This document shows positions 24,605 through 33,734 of a stretch of DNA of 64,000 bases, one piece after another (position 1 is the first letter of the stretch; every line of letters starts with the position of its first letter). The position numbers and the translations under genes are program-made. The DNA comes from Nocardia aurea (GTDB lineage Bacteria > Actinomycetota > Actinomycetes > Mycobacteriales > Mycobacteriaceae): assembly GCF_003123685.1 (NCBI RefSeq), contig NZ_QCYJ01000084.1, positions 248,001 to 312,000 on the forward strand, in the 5' to 3' direction. Under the pieces are notes generated by a model, which ran no database searches, was not told the origin of the DNA, and was given only the letters and a program-made list of their open reading frames with translations.

Positions 24605-25162
24605 TCAGTTCTGTGCCGGGGTTCCGGCGGGGCCGGAAGTGGCGTCACGCGTGATCCCGGAGGATTCGCCGACGACGCCGCTCGGAGTGGTCCGGCGGAA
24701 GCGGGTGACCAGCGGATAGAGCTGGCAACCCAGGCAGATCCCGAACGCCGCGTTCAGGAACGCGGCGAACAGGGCGAAGCCGGCGAACACACCGCCGACC
24801 ACTGTGGAGCCGGCCAGGAAACCCAGCAGGCTGACGGCGCTGAAGATCAGGCCGAGTAATTGGGCGAACCGCAGCGGCGCCGTCGGTTCGGTTTCGGTGG
24901 CGGGACCGACGCGCGGCGCGACGAACGCGGCGAAGATCCGGCCGTAGGGGTGCCGTCGCGGGCCGAGCGCCGCGCCGATCGCGAAGACGACGCCCTGCGC
25001 GGCGATGAGCACGGCGGCCAGGCCTGCCGAGAACGTCGCGGCGATCAGGACCACGACCAGGACGGCCGAGGTCACCCACGCGGCGAAGCGGGGTCCTCTG
25101 ACGTCGACACGATCGGGTCCGCCGGGTGGCTTCGTGACATTGTCGTTGGTATCGGAGGGCAT
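24605..25162 (-). CDS. DUF4395 membrane protein
   Basis: Encodes 185 aa from an ATG with AGGAG six or so nt upstream. Four hydrophobic helices are visible in residues 25-160, and the family hallmark AAFGICLGCQLY (a CxxC in a membrane helix) is present near residue 140. DUF4395 proteins are found with rhodaneses and thioredoxins and may form a membrane partner for sulfur or thiol transfer. It is the first structural gene after the polycysteine leader peptide, 119 nt downstream of it, and precedes cysA and sseC. Confidence 0.88.
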   Translation of the reverse strand: MPSDTNDNVTKPPGGPDRVDVRGPRFAAWVTSAVLVVVLIAATFSAGLAAVLIAAQGVVFAIGAALGPRRHPYGRIFAAFVAPRVGPATETEPTAPLRFAQLLGLIFSAVSLLGFLAGSTVVGGVFAGFALFAAFLNAAFGICLGCQLYPLVTRFRRTTPSGVVGESSGITRDATSGPAGTPAQN

Positions 25163-25281
25163 GGGTACTCCTGCGCTGAGGGACTCTGTTGGCGGAAATT
25201 TGCCAGTTCGCCGGGGGATCGTGTGGATCACTCGCACGGTGAACGTGGGTCGGCGTCAGGAAAAGCGCAACGACCGACCGG

Positions 25282-25347
25282 TCAGCGGCACAGGCAGCAA
25301 CAACCGCCGAGGCGACACAGATCAACTGTGCGGCGTCGGGTGAGCAT
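25282..25347 (-). CDS. Polycysteine leader peptide (cysteine-responsive attenuator)
   Basis: A 21-codon ORF starts MLTRRRTVDL and ends CRLGGCCCLCR, with five cysteines in its last eleven residues, three consecutive. It lies 119 nt before the DUF4395-cysA-sseC operon. Polycysteine short ORFs at this operon are known in mycobacteria as cysteine-responsive attenuators: ribosomes stall at Cys codons when cysteine is short and the operon is expressed. A candidate -10 box TAAACT lies at 25376-25381 (minus strand), 28 nt before the ATG. Confidence 0.85.
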   Translation of the reverse strand: MLTRRRTVDLCRLGGCCCLCR

Positions 25348-25437
25348 CAGCTCGTGGTCGGATTGCACGAGCACGAGTTTACCCAATTGGGCGGGAGAAT
25401 TGGACCGCGGGTGCGAAACAGGCTGTATGCGGCGGCG

Positions 25438-25887
25438 TCAGGCCGGGTCGGGCACTGTCAAGGGGGCCAGCGCGGTCAGCAGATCTCCCGACTTGGGAAC
25501 ACCCGAGATGCGGAATCGTTCGCGGCCGAGGGTGTCGAAGACGAAGGTGGTCGGCAGCGACAGCACGTTCAGTTCGCGGGCCAGGGCGGGATCGGCGTCG
25601 ATATCGATCTCGATGTCGAGCGGAGGCAGCGCGGATTCCGCCAATTCCTCGGTGACACCGGCGACTACGCGGCGCACGGCGGCGCACGGACCGCACCAGT
25701 CGGCGGAGAAGTGCAGGACGGCGGGGCCGCCGCCGGTCACCCCGGCGCCCGCCAGCAGTTGCCCGCGCGTCGACTGCTCGGTCACGGTCTTGCCGGTCGC
25801 CCTGACCGCGCCGCCGCGTCTGCGCAAGGCCAAGCCGACGAGGGTGGCGGCGAGGAGCATCACCACCAGAATTGTGATTTGTGTCAT
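25438..25887 (-). CDS. Membrane-anchored thioredoxin-like protein
   Basis: Encodes 149 aa. An N-terminal transmembrane segment (residues 3-20) precedes a thioredoxin fold with the active site WCGPC near residue 66 and the cis-proline in LSLPTTFVF. It should reduce or relay thiols at the membrane, either facing the cytoplasm or anchored outside; the sequence does not settle which. It corresponds in place to M. tuberculosis Rv0816c. Its ATG overlaps the lmeA stop by 4 nt, so it is coupled to lmeA and lies upstream of the sulfur operon on the same strand. Confidence 0.9.
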   Translation of the reverse strand: MTQITILVVMLLAATLVGLALRRRGGAVRATGKTVTEQSTRGQLLAGAGVTGGGPAVLHFSADWCGPCAAVRRVVAGVTEELAESALPPLDIEIDIDADPALARELNVLSLPTTFVFDTLGRERFRISGVPKSGDLLTALAPLTVPDPA

Positions 25888-26702
25888 GGTCGCTGCAATC
25901 TGTCCAGATCGATCGTCACGTTCTCGCCTTTGCCCTCCACCTGGATCTGTCCGCCGAGTGCGAACACCTTGGTCGGAGTGATCCCGAAGGGGAGTTCCTT
26001 GGTATCGATTGTGCGCGAGAATCTGGCGAGCACCGCGGGCCGCTCGGCTTCGGGGATCTCCACGCCGGTCGGAAGGTCGGGACCGGTGCCTCGGTAGAAG
26101 CCGGTCGCGGTGATCTCCACCTGATCGCCGACCAGTTTCAACTCGGCCTGCACGCTCACCTTGTCGCCCGCCAGCTGCGCGCCGTTGCCGCCCTCCCTGG
26201 AGCCGGTGCCGGGCAGGGTGCCGGTGAGGATCAGGCCGTCGGCGTTGGTCGTCATACCCGATCCGCCCGATCCGCCGGTCCCGTCGGATTTGTCCGCGGG
26301 ACGCGAATGCACTTGCAGATCCGGGATATTGAACAAGCGGCCGAGTTCGACGGGTTCGATGACCATGCGCGCGTCGAGTTTCTCGACCGGTACCCGGCGG
26401 ACCTTGCCGTCGGACAGATCACGGAACGGCAATCGCACTCCGGTGAGATTCGCCTCCACGTAGATCTGGCCCGGAATATCGGGCCGGACGGCTTGGGCGC
26501 GGATCCCGACGCTCTGGTAGCGACCATCGAGCGCCTGACCGAAGAACGGGAATCCGTGAATCGTCACCTCGGGGTCCGCGCTCAGATCCGCGCCGACACG
26601 CAGGGCGCGCGACACGCGGTATTCCGAATAGGCGGCGGCTCCGAAATCGATGACCACGGCCAAGCCCGCGAGTATCAGCAGCCCGATGATCAGCTTGCGC
26701 AT
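25884..26702 (-). CDS. lmeA: DUF2993 lipid-binding protein, LmeA-like
   Basis: Encodes 272 aa with a single N-terminal membrane anchor or signal (residues 4-22) followed by a DUF2993 domain of about 240 residues, containing [17 protein letters not shown] near residue 47. In mycobacteria LmeA binds phosphoinositides in the periplasm and is needed for full-length lipomannan through the mannosyltransferase MptA. The gene corresponds to Rv0817c by both sequence type and position. A Gly/Ser-rich loop near residues 143-150 is a local insertion. It is divergent from glnR across 184 bp that should contain both promoters. Confidence 0.88.
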   Translation of the reverse strand: MRKLIIGLLILAGLAVVIDFGAAAYSEYRVSRALRVGADLSADPEVTIHGFPFFGQALDGRYQSVGIRAQAVRPDIPGQIYVEANLTGVRLPFRDLSDGKVRRVPVEKLDARMVIEPVELGRLFNIPDLQVHSRPADKSDGTGGSGGSGMTTNADGLILTGTLPGTGSREGGNGAQLAGDKVSVQAELKLVGDQVEITATGFYRGTGPDLPTGVEIPEAERPAVLARFSRTIDTKELPFGITPTKVFALGGQIQVEGKGENVTIDLDRLQRP

Positions 26703-26886
26703 GAAAGAAACAGTACTTGGCGGTGCATTTCGCGTATCGACGGTCCGTATATGGATAGTTCTGTCACCCGGACGGCGAGGTCATCGTGGTCGACGCGCTA
26801 ATCTTGCATCCGGAATCACCTGTGATCAGCGACGTGGCTTAGCAGTGTTGCTGTGTCCTGCGGAGCTACTAGATAGGAGGAGTGCT

Positions 26887-27660
26887 GTGGAGCTGCTCCT
26901 GCTGACCTCCGACCCCAATCCCGAGTCGGTACTGCCTTCCCTGGCGCTGCTCGCACACAATGTGCGACCGGCGCCGACGGAGGTGGCATCGCTGCTCGAA
27001 GCGGGTACGGCGGATGTGGCACTTGTCGACGCCCGCACAGACCTGGCAGCGGCCAGGGGCCTGTGCCGGTTACTCGGCAGCACCGGGTCGTCGGTCCCGG
27101 TCGTGGCGGTATTGACCGAGGGCGGCCTGGTGGCCGTCAACGCCGATTGGGGACTGGACGACATCCTGCTGCCGGGGACCGGACCCGCCGAGCTCGACGC
27201 GCGTCTGCGTCTGCTCGTCGGCCGCAACGGCGGCGTGGCGAGTCCGGAGAACACCGGCAAGATCACCCTCGGTGAGCTGGTGATCGACGAAGGCACCTAT
27301 ACCGCCCGCCTGCGCGGTCGCCCGCTCGACCTCACCTACAAGGAATTCGAACTCCTCAAGTACCTCGCGCAGCACGCGGGCCGGGTCTTCACCCGGGCGC
27401 AGTTGTTGCAGGAGGTCTGGGGCTACGACTTCTTCGGCGGCACGCGCACGGTCGACGTGCACGTGCGGCGGTTGCGCGCCAAACTCGGCAGCGAATACGA
27501 ATCGCTGATCGGCACGGTCCGCAACGTCGGGTACAAGGCGGTCCGTCCGTCGCGTAACGCGGCGGCGACCAAGGGCGAACCCGTCGCCTACCAGGAGGAG
27601 AGCGTCGCCGAGGGCGACGATGTTCCGCTGGCCCCGGTCAACGGGGTCGTGCAGCAGTAA
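26887..27660 (+). CDS. glnR: Nitrogen regulator GlnR, orphan OmpR-type response regulator
   Basis: Encodes 257 aa from a GTG with AGGAGG at 26875-26880. The N-terminal receiver-like domain (1-115) keeps an Asp at VALVDARTD, but GlnR proteins are atypical receivers that work without a kinase; no histidine kinase gene is nearby. The C-terminal winged helix (residues 125-225) has [20 protein letters not shown] and the recognition helix [12 protein letters not shown]. GlnR activates ammonium and nitrate assimilation genes in actinobacteria. It corresponds to M. tuberculosis Rv0818. The last 30 residues are a polar tail. Confidence 0.95.
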   Translation: MELLLLTSDPNPESVLPSLALLAHNVRPAPTEVASLLEAGTADVALVDARTDLAAARGLCRLLGSTGSSVPVVAVLTEGGLVAVNADWGLDDILLPGTGPAELDARLRLLVGRNGGVASPENTGKITLGELVIDEGTYTARLRGRPLDLTYKEFELLKYLAQHAGRVFTRAQLLQEVWGYDFFGGTRTVDVHVRRLRAKLGSEYESLIGTVRNVGYKAVRPSRNAAATKGEPVAYQEESVAEGDDVPLAPVNGVVQQ

Positions 27661-27705
27661 GAGGGACGCGGCGGCTCGGCGTGCCGTGACGGGAGAGGCG
27701 ACTCG

Positions 27706-28629
27706 ATGACGGATTCGGCACGGCGATGGAGTACCGGCGTGCACGCCGAGGACGCGGAAGCGGTGCGCGGCCTGCTCGCGCGGGCGACCGCGGCCGACGG
27801 TGTCGCCCCGGTTTCCGAGCAGGCGGTGCTCTCGCTCGGCTCGCCGGATTCGGCCCGGCATCTGCTTGCCGAACGCGACGGTTCCGTGGTCGGTTACGCC
27901 AACCTGGTCGACGCGCACGGCGACCATCCGGCGATGGCAGAGGTCGCCGTCGATCCCGCCGCGCGCGGCCACGGCATCGGCACGGAGTTGGTCGCGGCGG
28001 CACTGGCCGCGGGCGGTGCGGGGACGCGGGTCTGGGCGCACGGTAACCGGCCGGCTGCCGGCGCGGTCGCCGCGCGGCTGACTCTGGTGACCGCGCGCGA
28101 ACTCTGGCAGATGCGCCGTCCGCTGGCAAAGCCGGAGCTACCCGAACTCGTGGTGCCGGACGATCTCGTGCTGCGCACCTACGCGGGGCCCGCCGACGAC
28201 GCGGAACTGCTGCGCGTGAACAACGCGGCCTTCTCCTGGCATCCGGAACAGGGCGGTTGGTCCGAAGCCGATATCGACGTGCGACGCGGTGAGGCGTGGT
28301 TCGACCCGAAGGGACTGTTCCTCGTGACGGCGGCCCGAGACCCGGAGCGCCTGCTCGGTTTCCATTGGACCAAGGTGCATTACGACGAGAACCCGCCGGT
28401 CGGTGAGGTGTACGTGGTCGGAATCGATCCCGCCGCCCAGGGCAGGGGACTCGGTCGGCTGCTGACGCTGGCCGGTCTGCGTCATCTGCACGACGCGGGG
28501 CTCGGCGAGGTGCTGCTCTACACCGAGGCCGACAACACCGCGGCGGTGCGCACCTATACCCGGCTCGGCTTCGAGACCGCCCACGTCGACGTCGCCTACG
28601 CGGCCGCGACCGACGCGGAATCCGAATAG
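27706..28629 (+). CDS. mshD: Mycothiol acetyltransferase
   Basis: Encodes 307 aa made of two GNAT domains. The C-terminal one has the acetyl-CoA loop DPAAQGRGLGRLL near residues 242-254; the N-terminal one has DPAARGHGIGTEL. MshD transfers acetate to cysteinyl-glucosaminyl-inositol, the last step of mycothiol synthesis, so it supplies the main cytosolic thiol of this lineage. The conserved NNAAFSWHPEQGGW segment of MshD is present. It starts 45 nt after glnR, as in M. tuberculosis Rv0818-Rv0819, and may be co-transcribed with it. Confidence 0.96.
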   Translation: MTDSARRWSTGVHAEDAEAVRGLLARATAADGVAPVSEQAVLSLGSPDSARHLLAERDGSVVGYANLVDAHGDHPAMAEVAVDPAARGHGIGTELVAAALAAGGAGTRVWAHGNRPAAGAVAARLTLVTARELWQMRRPLAKPELPELVVPDDLVLRTYAGPADDAELLRVNNAAFSWHPEQGGWSEADIDVRRGEAWFDPKGLFLVTAARDPERLLGFHWTKVHYDENPPVGEVYVVGIDPAAQGRGLGRLLTLAGLRHLHDAGLGEVLLYTEADNTAAVRTYTRLGFETAHVDVAYAAATDAESE

Positions 28630-28703
28630 AAAAAGGCCATCGGATGCCCCGCGAGTAATGCTGGGGCAAACGTCACATACGCCGGAAGTATTCGCGCCAG
28701 CCT

Positions 28704-28721
28704 GTTCACTTTCCGTTCACC
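28704..28721 (+). promoter_or_regulatory. PHO box upstream of pstS
   Basis: GTTCACT (28704-28710) and GTTCACC (28715-28721) are direct repeats exactly 11 bp apart, the pattern bound by PhoP-type regulators in actinobacteria. A weaker unit, GTCAACC, occurs in the same 11-bp phase at 28737-28743. The box lies about 150 nt before pstS. Confidence 0.8.
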
Positions 28722-28872
28722 GGGACTGGTCCCACTGTCAACCGGGCGACTTTACGTTACTTGGAGGCAGCACAGCCGCTGCCCGGTGCGCTGGTTCCCC
28801 GCGAACGGCACCACAACAGCCGCCCGGGCCGGTGAGGGACCGGGCGCGTATGACGTGATTCCCGGAGGAATA

Positions 28873-29985
28873 GTGAAGCTCAAGCGCAGCAGCGCCCTCG
28901 TCGGTGTGCTGGCCGCGGTCGCCATGCCGCTGGCCGCGTGTGGCAGTGACGACAACACCTCGACCGACACCGGCAACGCCGCCAACAGCAGCGTCGCGTG
29001 CGGTGGCAAAGAGGCACTCAAGGCCAGCGGCGCGTCCTCGCAGAAGAACGCCATGGAGCGTTTCATCGCGGCCTACGAGTCCAACTGCGACGGCGCCACC
29101 CTGAACTACACCTCGAGCGGTTCCGGCGCGGGCGTCAACGAGTTCATCGGCGGCCAGACCGATTTCGGTGGCTCCGACTCGCCGCTGAGCGCGAAGAAGG
29201 AAGAGCCGGCCAAGGCCCAGGAGCGCTGCGGCGCGCCCGCCTGGAACCTGCCCGCCGTCTTCGGCCCGATCGCGGTCACCTACAACATCGACGGTGTGAC
29301 CGACCTGGTTCTCGACGGCCCGACCGCCGCCAAGATCTTCAACGGCGCCATCACCACCTGGGACGCCCCCGAGATCAAGGCGCTCAACCCCAGCGCCAAG
29401 CTGCCCTCGGACAAGATCGCGGTGCTGTTCCGTTCCGACGAGTCGGGCACCACCGACAACTTCCAGCTCTACCTCGACGCCGCCTCCGACGGCGCGTGGG
29501 GCAAGGGCGGCGGCAAGACCTTCAACGGTGGCGTCGGCGAGGGCGCCAAGGGCAACGAGGGCACCTCGGCCGCCGTCAAGAGCACCAAGAACTCGATCAC
29601 CTACAACGAGTGGTCCTTCGCCAAGTCGCAGAACCTGTCGGTCGCGCAGATCGTCACCTCGGCGAGCAAGACCCCGGTGAAGCTGACGGTCGAGTCCGCG
29701 GGCAAGGCCATCGACGGCGTGAAGATCAAGGGCGAGGGCAACGACCTCATCCTCGACACCTCCTCGTTCTACAAGCCGACCACCGAGGGTTCCTACCCGA
29801 TCATGCTGGCCACCTACGAGATCGTGTGCTCGAAGTACAGCGATCCCGCGGTCGGCAAGGCCGTCAAGGCGTTCCTGAACACCGCCGTCACCAATGGCCA
29901 GAAGGGTCTCGAGGACAACGGGTACATCCCGATCCCCGAGCAGTTCAAGACCCGCCTGACCACCGCGATCAACGCCATCTCCTGA
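28873..29985 (+). CDS. pstS: Phosphate ABC transporter substrate-binding lipoprotein
   Basis: Encodes 370 aa from a GTG with GGAGGAA at 28864-28870. The signal peptide ends in the lipobox LAAC, so it should be a lipoprotein on the outer face of the membrane. The mature protein has PstS features: the phosphate-contact segments [30 protein letters not shown] and [12 protein letters not shown]. It captures inorganic phosphate at high affinity and hands it to PstCA. It heads the pst operon and is preceded by a PHO box, so phosphate starvation should induce it. Confidence 0.97.
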   Translation: MKLKRSSALVGVLAAVAMPLAACGSDDNTSTDTGNAANSSVACGGKEALKASGASSQKNAMERFIAAYESNCDGATLNYTSSGSGAGVNEFIGGQTDFGGSDSPLSAKKEEPAKAQERCGAPAWNLPAVFGPIAVTYNIDGVTDLVLDGPTAAKIFNGAITTWDAPEIKALNPSAKLPSDKIAVLFRSDESGTTDNFQLYLDAASDGAWGKGGGKTFNGGVGEGAKGNEGTSAAVKSTKNSITYNEWSFAKSQNLSVAQIVTSASKTPVKLTVESAGKAIDGVKIKGEGNDLILDTSSFYKPTTEGSYPIMLATYEIVCSKYSDPAVGKAVKAFLNTAVTNGQKGLEDNGYIPIPEQFKTRLTTAINAIS

Positions 29986-29995
29986 TCGCATAGTC

Positions 29996-31075
29996 ATGAC
30001 CGTGCACCCTGAGGTGACCGCAGCGGGCTCGTCGAACTCGACGGGTCCGCAGGCGGCTGGAGATACTGCGCATATGTCGAGCGAACCGAAAGATGACGTG
30101 AGTCTCACGAAGGAGCCTCCTACCAAGGGGACCTCGGCGGCGCGTCAGCCACACAGTCAGCGAGCGGAGACCATTTTCCGGTCTCTGGCCGTCGCGGCGG
30201 GCGCGATCATCGTCGCGTCCATCGCGCTCATCGCGCTGTTCCTGCTGATTCGCGCGGTACCTTCGCTCCGGGCCGACACAGTCAACTTCTTCACGAGTAC
30301 CGAATTCAACACCTCCGACGCGAACAACCTCCGCTTCGGCATCAAGGACCTGTTCATGGTCACGGTGATGAGTTCGATCTTCGCGCTCATCATCGCGGTG
30401 CCGATCGGCGTCGGCATCGCACTGTTCCTGACCCACTACGCCCCGAAGGCGATGGCGCGCCCGTTCGCCTCGCTGGTCGATCTGCTGGCGGCCGTGCCGT
30501 CGATCGTCTTCGGTCTGTGGGGCTTCCTGGTCCTGGCTCCCCAGCTGGGACCGGTTCAGGAATTCCTCAATCGGAACCTCGGCTGGTTCTTCCTCTTCGA
30601 CAGCGGCAACGTGTCGCTGTCCGGTGGCGGCACCATCTTCACCGCGGGCATCGTGCTCGCCGTGATGATCCTGCCGATCATCACGTCGGTATCGCGCGAG
30701 GTCTTCAACCTGACCCCGGTGAACCATATCGAGGCGGCCCAGGCGCTCGGCGCGACCAAATGGGAAGTCGTCCGCATGACGGTGCTGCCCTACGGTCGCT
30801 CCGGCGTGATCGCGGGGTCGATGCTCGGCCTCGGCCGCGCGCTCGGCGAGACCATCGCGGTCCTGCTCGTGCTGCGCACCTCGACACAGCCGGGTGGCTG
30901 GTCGCTGTTCGACGGCGGCTACACCTTCGCGTCGAAAATCGCCTCGGCGGCATCGGAATTCAGTACGCCCTTGCCGACCGGCGCCTACATCGCGGCGGGC
31001 TTCGTGCTGTTCGCGCTGACCTTCGTGGTCAACGCGCTGGCTCGGCTCGCGGCAGGCGGAAAGGTTAATCAGTGA
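29996..31075 (+). CDS. pstC: Phosphate ABC transporter permease PstC
   Basis: Encodes 359 aa if the ATG at 29996 is used; an ATG at 30074 (26 codons later) is an alternative, and neither has a strong ribosome site. The first 55 residues are polar and cytoplasmic. Six transmembrane helices follow, with the permease loop [20 protein letters not shown] near residue 245 that docks on the ATPase. It pairs with PstA. It starts 10 nt after pstS and its stop overlaps the pstA start by 1 nt. Confidence 0.95.
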   Translation: MTVHPEVTAAGSSNSTGPQAAGDTAHMSSEPKDDVSLTKEPPTKGTSAARQPHSQRAETIFRSLAVAAGAIIVASIALIALFLLIRAVPSLRADTVNFFTSTEFNTSDANNLRFGIKDLFMVTVMSSIFALIIAVPIGVGIALFLTHYAPKAMARPFASLVDLLAAVPSIVFGLWGFLVLAPQLGPVQEFLNRNLGWFFLFDSGNVSLSGGGTIFTAGIVLAVMILPIITSVSREVFNLTPVNHIEAAQALGATKWEVVRMTVLPYGRSGVIAGSMLGLGRALGETIAVLLVLRTSTQPGGWSLFDGGYTFASKIASAASEFSTPLPTGAYIAAGFVLFALTFVVNALARLAAGGKVNQ

Positions 31076-31980
31076 TGACCACCACGTCGACGCTCGACAA
31101 GCCGGTCAAGGCGCCCACCTTCCGCGATGTGAGCACCAGCCGCCGCATCAAGAACCATGTCGCCACCGGCGTGGTGGCCCTGTGTTTCGCCATCGCGATG
31201 GTGCCGCTGGTCTGGGTGCTGTGGCTGGTCATCAGCAAGGGATTGTCCGCGATCCTCTCGCTGGACTGGTGGCAGAACTCGCAGAAGGGCATCCTGCCGG
31301 ACGAGACCGGCGGCGGTGTGTACCACGCGATCTACGGCACGATCGTGCAGTCGGCGATCGCCGCGGTCATCGCGGTGCCGCTCGGTGTGATGGCCGCGAT
31401 CTACCTGGTCGAATACGGTCGGGGCAGGCTCGCCAAGGTGACGACCTTCATGGTCGACATCCTCGCGGGTGTGCCGTCGATCGTCGCGGCGCTGTTCATC
31501 TTCGCCCTGTGGATCGCCACCCTCGGCGCCCCGCAGAGCGCGTTCGCGGTGTCGCTGGCCCTGGTGCTGCTGATGCTTCCGGTCGTGGTGCGCAGCACGG
31601 AGGAAATGCTCAAACTCGTTCCCGACGAGTTGCGTGAAGCCTCCTACGCCCTGGGCGTGCCGAAATGGAAGACCATCGTGCGGATCGTCGTCCCGACCGC
31701 CGCGCCCGGCATGATCAGCGGCATCCTGCTCTCGCTGGCCCGCGTCATGGGTGAGACCGCGCCGGTGCTGGTGCTCGTCGGTTACTCGAAGTCGATCAAC
31801 ACCGATCTCTTCGACGGCAATATGGCCTCGCTGCCGCTGCTGATCTACCAAGAGCTGGGCAACCCCGAGGCCGCGGGGCGTGAACGCGTGTGGGGCGCGG
31901 CCCTGACCCTGATCCTGCTGATCGCGCTGCTCTACGCGGCGGCGGCGGTCGTCAATAAATTCTTGACACGCAACCGATAA
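31075..31980 (+). CDS. pstA: Phosphate ABC transporter permease PstA
   Basis: Encodes 301 aa from the ATG at 31075, sharing one base with the pstC stop; a GTG one codon earlier also reads in frame. Six transmembrane helices and the docking loop [21 protein letters not shown] near residues 183-203 are clear. The last codons KFLTRNR are followed by TAA and then by an imperfect tandem copy of the same 30 bp, giving a second in-frame stop at 32008-32010. Everything needed for function lies upstream of the duplication. Confidence 0.95.
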   Translation: MTTTSTLDKPVKAPTFRDVSTSRRIKNHVATGVVALCFAIAMVPLVWVLWLVISKGLSAILSLDWWQNSQKGILPDETGGGVYHAIYGTIVQSAIAAVIAVPLGVMAAIYLVEYGRGRLAKVTTFMVDILAGVPSIVAALFIFALWIATLGAPQSAFAVSLALVLLMLPVVVRSTEEMLKLVPDELREASYALGVPKWKTIVRIVVPTAAPGMISGILLSLARVMGETAPVLVLVGYSKSINTDLFDGNMASLPLLIYQELGNPEAAGRERVWGAALTLILLIALLYAAAAVVNKFLTRNR

Positions 31981-32017
31981 CCGAACGAATTCCTCACCCG
32001 CAACCGATAACCGAACG
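31969..32017 (+). repeat. Tandem duplication of the pstA 3' end
   Basis: The 19-mer CGCAACCGATAACCGAACG occurs at 31969-31987 and again at 31999-32017, a 30-bp period, with about 27 of 30 bases conserved when flanks are included. The second copy reads EFLTRNR-stop in the pstA frame and forms most of the pstA-pstB gap. Confidence 0.85.
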
Positions 32018-32026
32018 GAAATTCCG

Positions 32027-32803
32027 ATGGCCAAGCGTATCGACGTCAAAGATCTGAATATCTTCTACGGCAAATTCCACGCGGTCGCCGATGTCAAGTT
32101 GTCGGTTCTGCCGCGTAGCGTCACCGCCTTCATCGGTCCTTCGGGTTGCGGTAAGTCCACCGTGCTGCGTTCGCTCAACCGGATGCACGAGGTGACCCCC
32201 AACGCCCGCGTCGAGGGCGCGGTGCTGCTCGACGGCGAGGACATCTACGGCGCGACCGTCGATCCGGTGGGTGTGCGTCGCACCATCGGGATGGTGTTCC
32301 AGCGGCCGAACCCGTTCCCCACCATGTCGATTCGCGACAACGTGGTGGCCGGGCTCAAATTGCAGGGCATGCGCAACAAGAAGGATCTCGACGAGACCGC
32401 CGAGCGCTCACTGCGCGGCGCCAATCTCTGGAACGAGGTCAAGGACCGTCTGGACAAGCCGGGCGGCGGCCTGTCGGGTGGTCAGCAGCAGCGTCTGTGC
32501 ATCGCGCGGGCCATCGCGGTCTCGCCCGACGTCCTGTTGATGGACGAGCCGTGTTCGGCGCTGGATCCGATCTCCACGCTGGCGATCGAGGATCTGATCA
32601 CCGAACTGAAGAAGGAATTCACCATCGTCATCGTCACGCACAATATGCAGCAGGCGGCGCGCGTGAGTGACAAGACCGGCTTCTTCAATCTCGAGGCCCA
32701 GGGCAAGCCCGGCAGGCTGATCGAGATCGACGACACCGAGAAGATCTTCTCCAACCCGGGCCAGAAGGCCACCGAGGATTACATCTCCGGCCGCTTCGGC
32801 TAG
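32027..32803 (+). CDS. pstB: Phosphate ABC transporter ATP-binding protein
   Basis: Encodes 258 aa. All ABC ATPase motifs are intact: Walker [10 protein letters not shown] near residue 38, Q-loop in VFQRPNPFP, signature [14 protein letters not shown] and Walker [14 protein letters not shown]. It drives phosphate import through PstCA and with PhoU takes part in signalling phosphate status. The gene matches M. tuberculosis Rv0820 (phoT). It lies 46 nt after the pstA stop, and a hairpin at 32818-32849 ends the operon. Confidence 0.97.
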   Translation: MAKRIDVKDLNIFYGKFHAVADVKLSVLPRSVTAFIGPSGCGKSTVLRSLNRMHEVTPNARVEGAVLLDGEDIYGATVDPVGVRRTIGMVFQRPNPFPTMSIRDNVVAGLKLQGMRNKKDLDETAERSLRGANLWNEVKDRLDKPGGGLSGGQQQRLCIARAIAVSPDVLLMDEPCSALDPISTLAIEDLITELKKEFTIVIVTHNMQQAARVSDKTGFFNLEAQGKPGRLIEIDDTEKIFSNPGQKATEDYISGRFG

Positions 32804-32817
32804 AAATACGACCGCAC

Positions 32818-32849
32818 AGAACGGCCCGCGCGAACGCGCGGGCCGTTCT
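32818..32849 (+). terminator. Terminator hairpin after pstB
   Basis: The arms AGAACGGCCCGCGCG and its complement flank a very short AA loop, followed by GCTGTTT. It starts 14 nt after the pstB stop and is well placed to end the pst operon. Confidence 0.8.
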
Positions 32850-32882
32850 GCTGTTTCCGGCAGGATGTCCGTCGAACAGGAA

Positions 32883-32909
32883 AGCCGCCCCGGATGATCC
32901 GGGGCGGCT
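32883..32909 (-). terminator. Terminator hairpin after phoU
   Basis: This is a 27-bp perfect palindrome, with arms AGCCGCCCCGGAT and its complement around one base. It lies 45 nt beyond the phoU stop on the minus strand, in the convergent gap with pstB. Confidence 0.75.
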
Positions 32910-32954
32910 GCGACGCGTGCCTGTGCTGGGAGGCGGCGGGTGATCTGCCGGTTG

Positions 32955-33617
32955 TCAGACCTCGACGTCGGGGTCGGGCGGCAGTTCGCCGGTGACCAGG
33001 AAGATGACACGGCGGCCGATCTCGACCGCATGGTCGGCGAAACGCTCGTAATAGCGGCCGAGCAGCGTCACGTCGACGGCCGCGGCCACACCGTACTTCC
33101 AGTCCCGATCCATCAGCAGGGTGAACAGGTGGCGATGCAGGTCGTCCATCGCCTCGTCGTCGACATTGAGCTGGGCGGCGCGCTCGGGATCGCGGGTGTC
33201 GAGCACTTCCTGGGCGCCTTCGCCCATGCTCACCGCGATACGGCCCATCTCGGCGAAGTAGCCGTTGACCGATTCGGGCAGCGCGTGGTTCGGGTGACGG
33301 CGGCGCGTCACCTTGGCGACGTGCAGGGCCAGCGCGCCCATCCGGTTCACGTCCTGCACGATCTGGATCGCGGAGACCACCTGGCGCAGATCACCCGCGA
33401 CCGGTGCCTGCAACGCCAGCAGGGCGAAAGCCCGCTCCTCGGCCTGGGCGATCAGTTCGGCGATCCGGTCGTCCTCGGAGATGACCGACTCGGCCAGCGC
33501 CAGGTCGGCTTGTAGCAATGATTGAGTGGCCCGATCCATGGCCGTACCCGCGAGACCGGCCATCTCGCCCAACAGGTGGGCGAGATCGGCCATTTGCTCG
33601 TTGTAGATGACACGCAT
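32955..33617 (-). CDS. phoU: Phosphate signalling protein PhoU
   Basis: Encodes 220 aa, two PhoU domains of three helices each, with metal-site segments around [14 protein letters not shown] and [13 protein letters not shown]. PhoU links PstB to the PhoR/SenX3 kinase and represses phosphate-starvation genes when phosphate is ample. It is convergent to pstB and on the opposite strand, as in M. tuberculosis Rv0821c (phoY2). No PHO box is seen upstream, so it may not be under the same control as pst. Confidence 0.96.
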   Translation of the reverse strand: MRVIYNEQMADLAHLLGEMAGLAGTAMDRATQSLLQADLALAESVISEDDRIAELIAQAEERAFALLALQAPVAGDLRQVVSAIQIVQDVNRMGALALHVAKVTRRRHPNHALPESVNGYFAEMGRIAVSMGEGAQEVLDTRDPERAAQLNVDDEAMDDLHRHLFTLLMDRDWKYGVAAAVDVTLLGRYYERFADHAVEIGRRVIFLVTGELPPDPDVEV

Positions 33618-33734
33618 GACAGCAGAGACTAGTTGCCCACCCTGACCAAGTCACCAACAGACGGTGAATGGTCGGTACCGATACCCGCGTGCGCGTCCGG
33701 TCCGGAACCCGCAGGTACCGGCTGTCGTCGGCCG

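Noticed and set aside
24645..25325. 226-codon frame overlapping the DUF4395 gene and the polycysteine leader
   Set aside because: It is an out-of-frame shadow, Arg-rich; the DUF4395 frame has helices and the CxxC hallmark, and the leader frame has the diagnostic cysteines.
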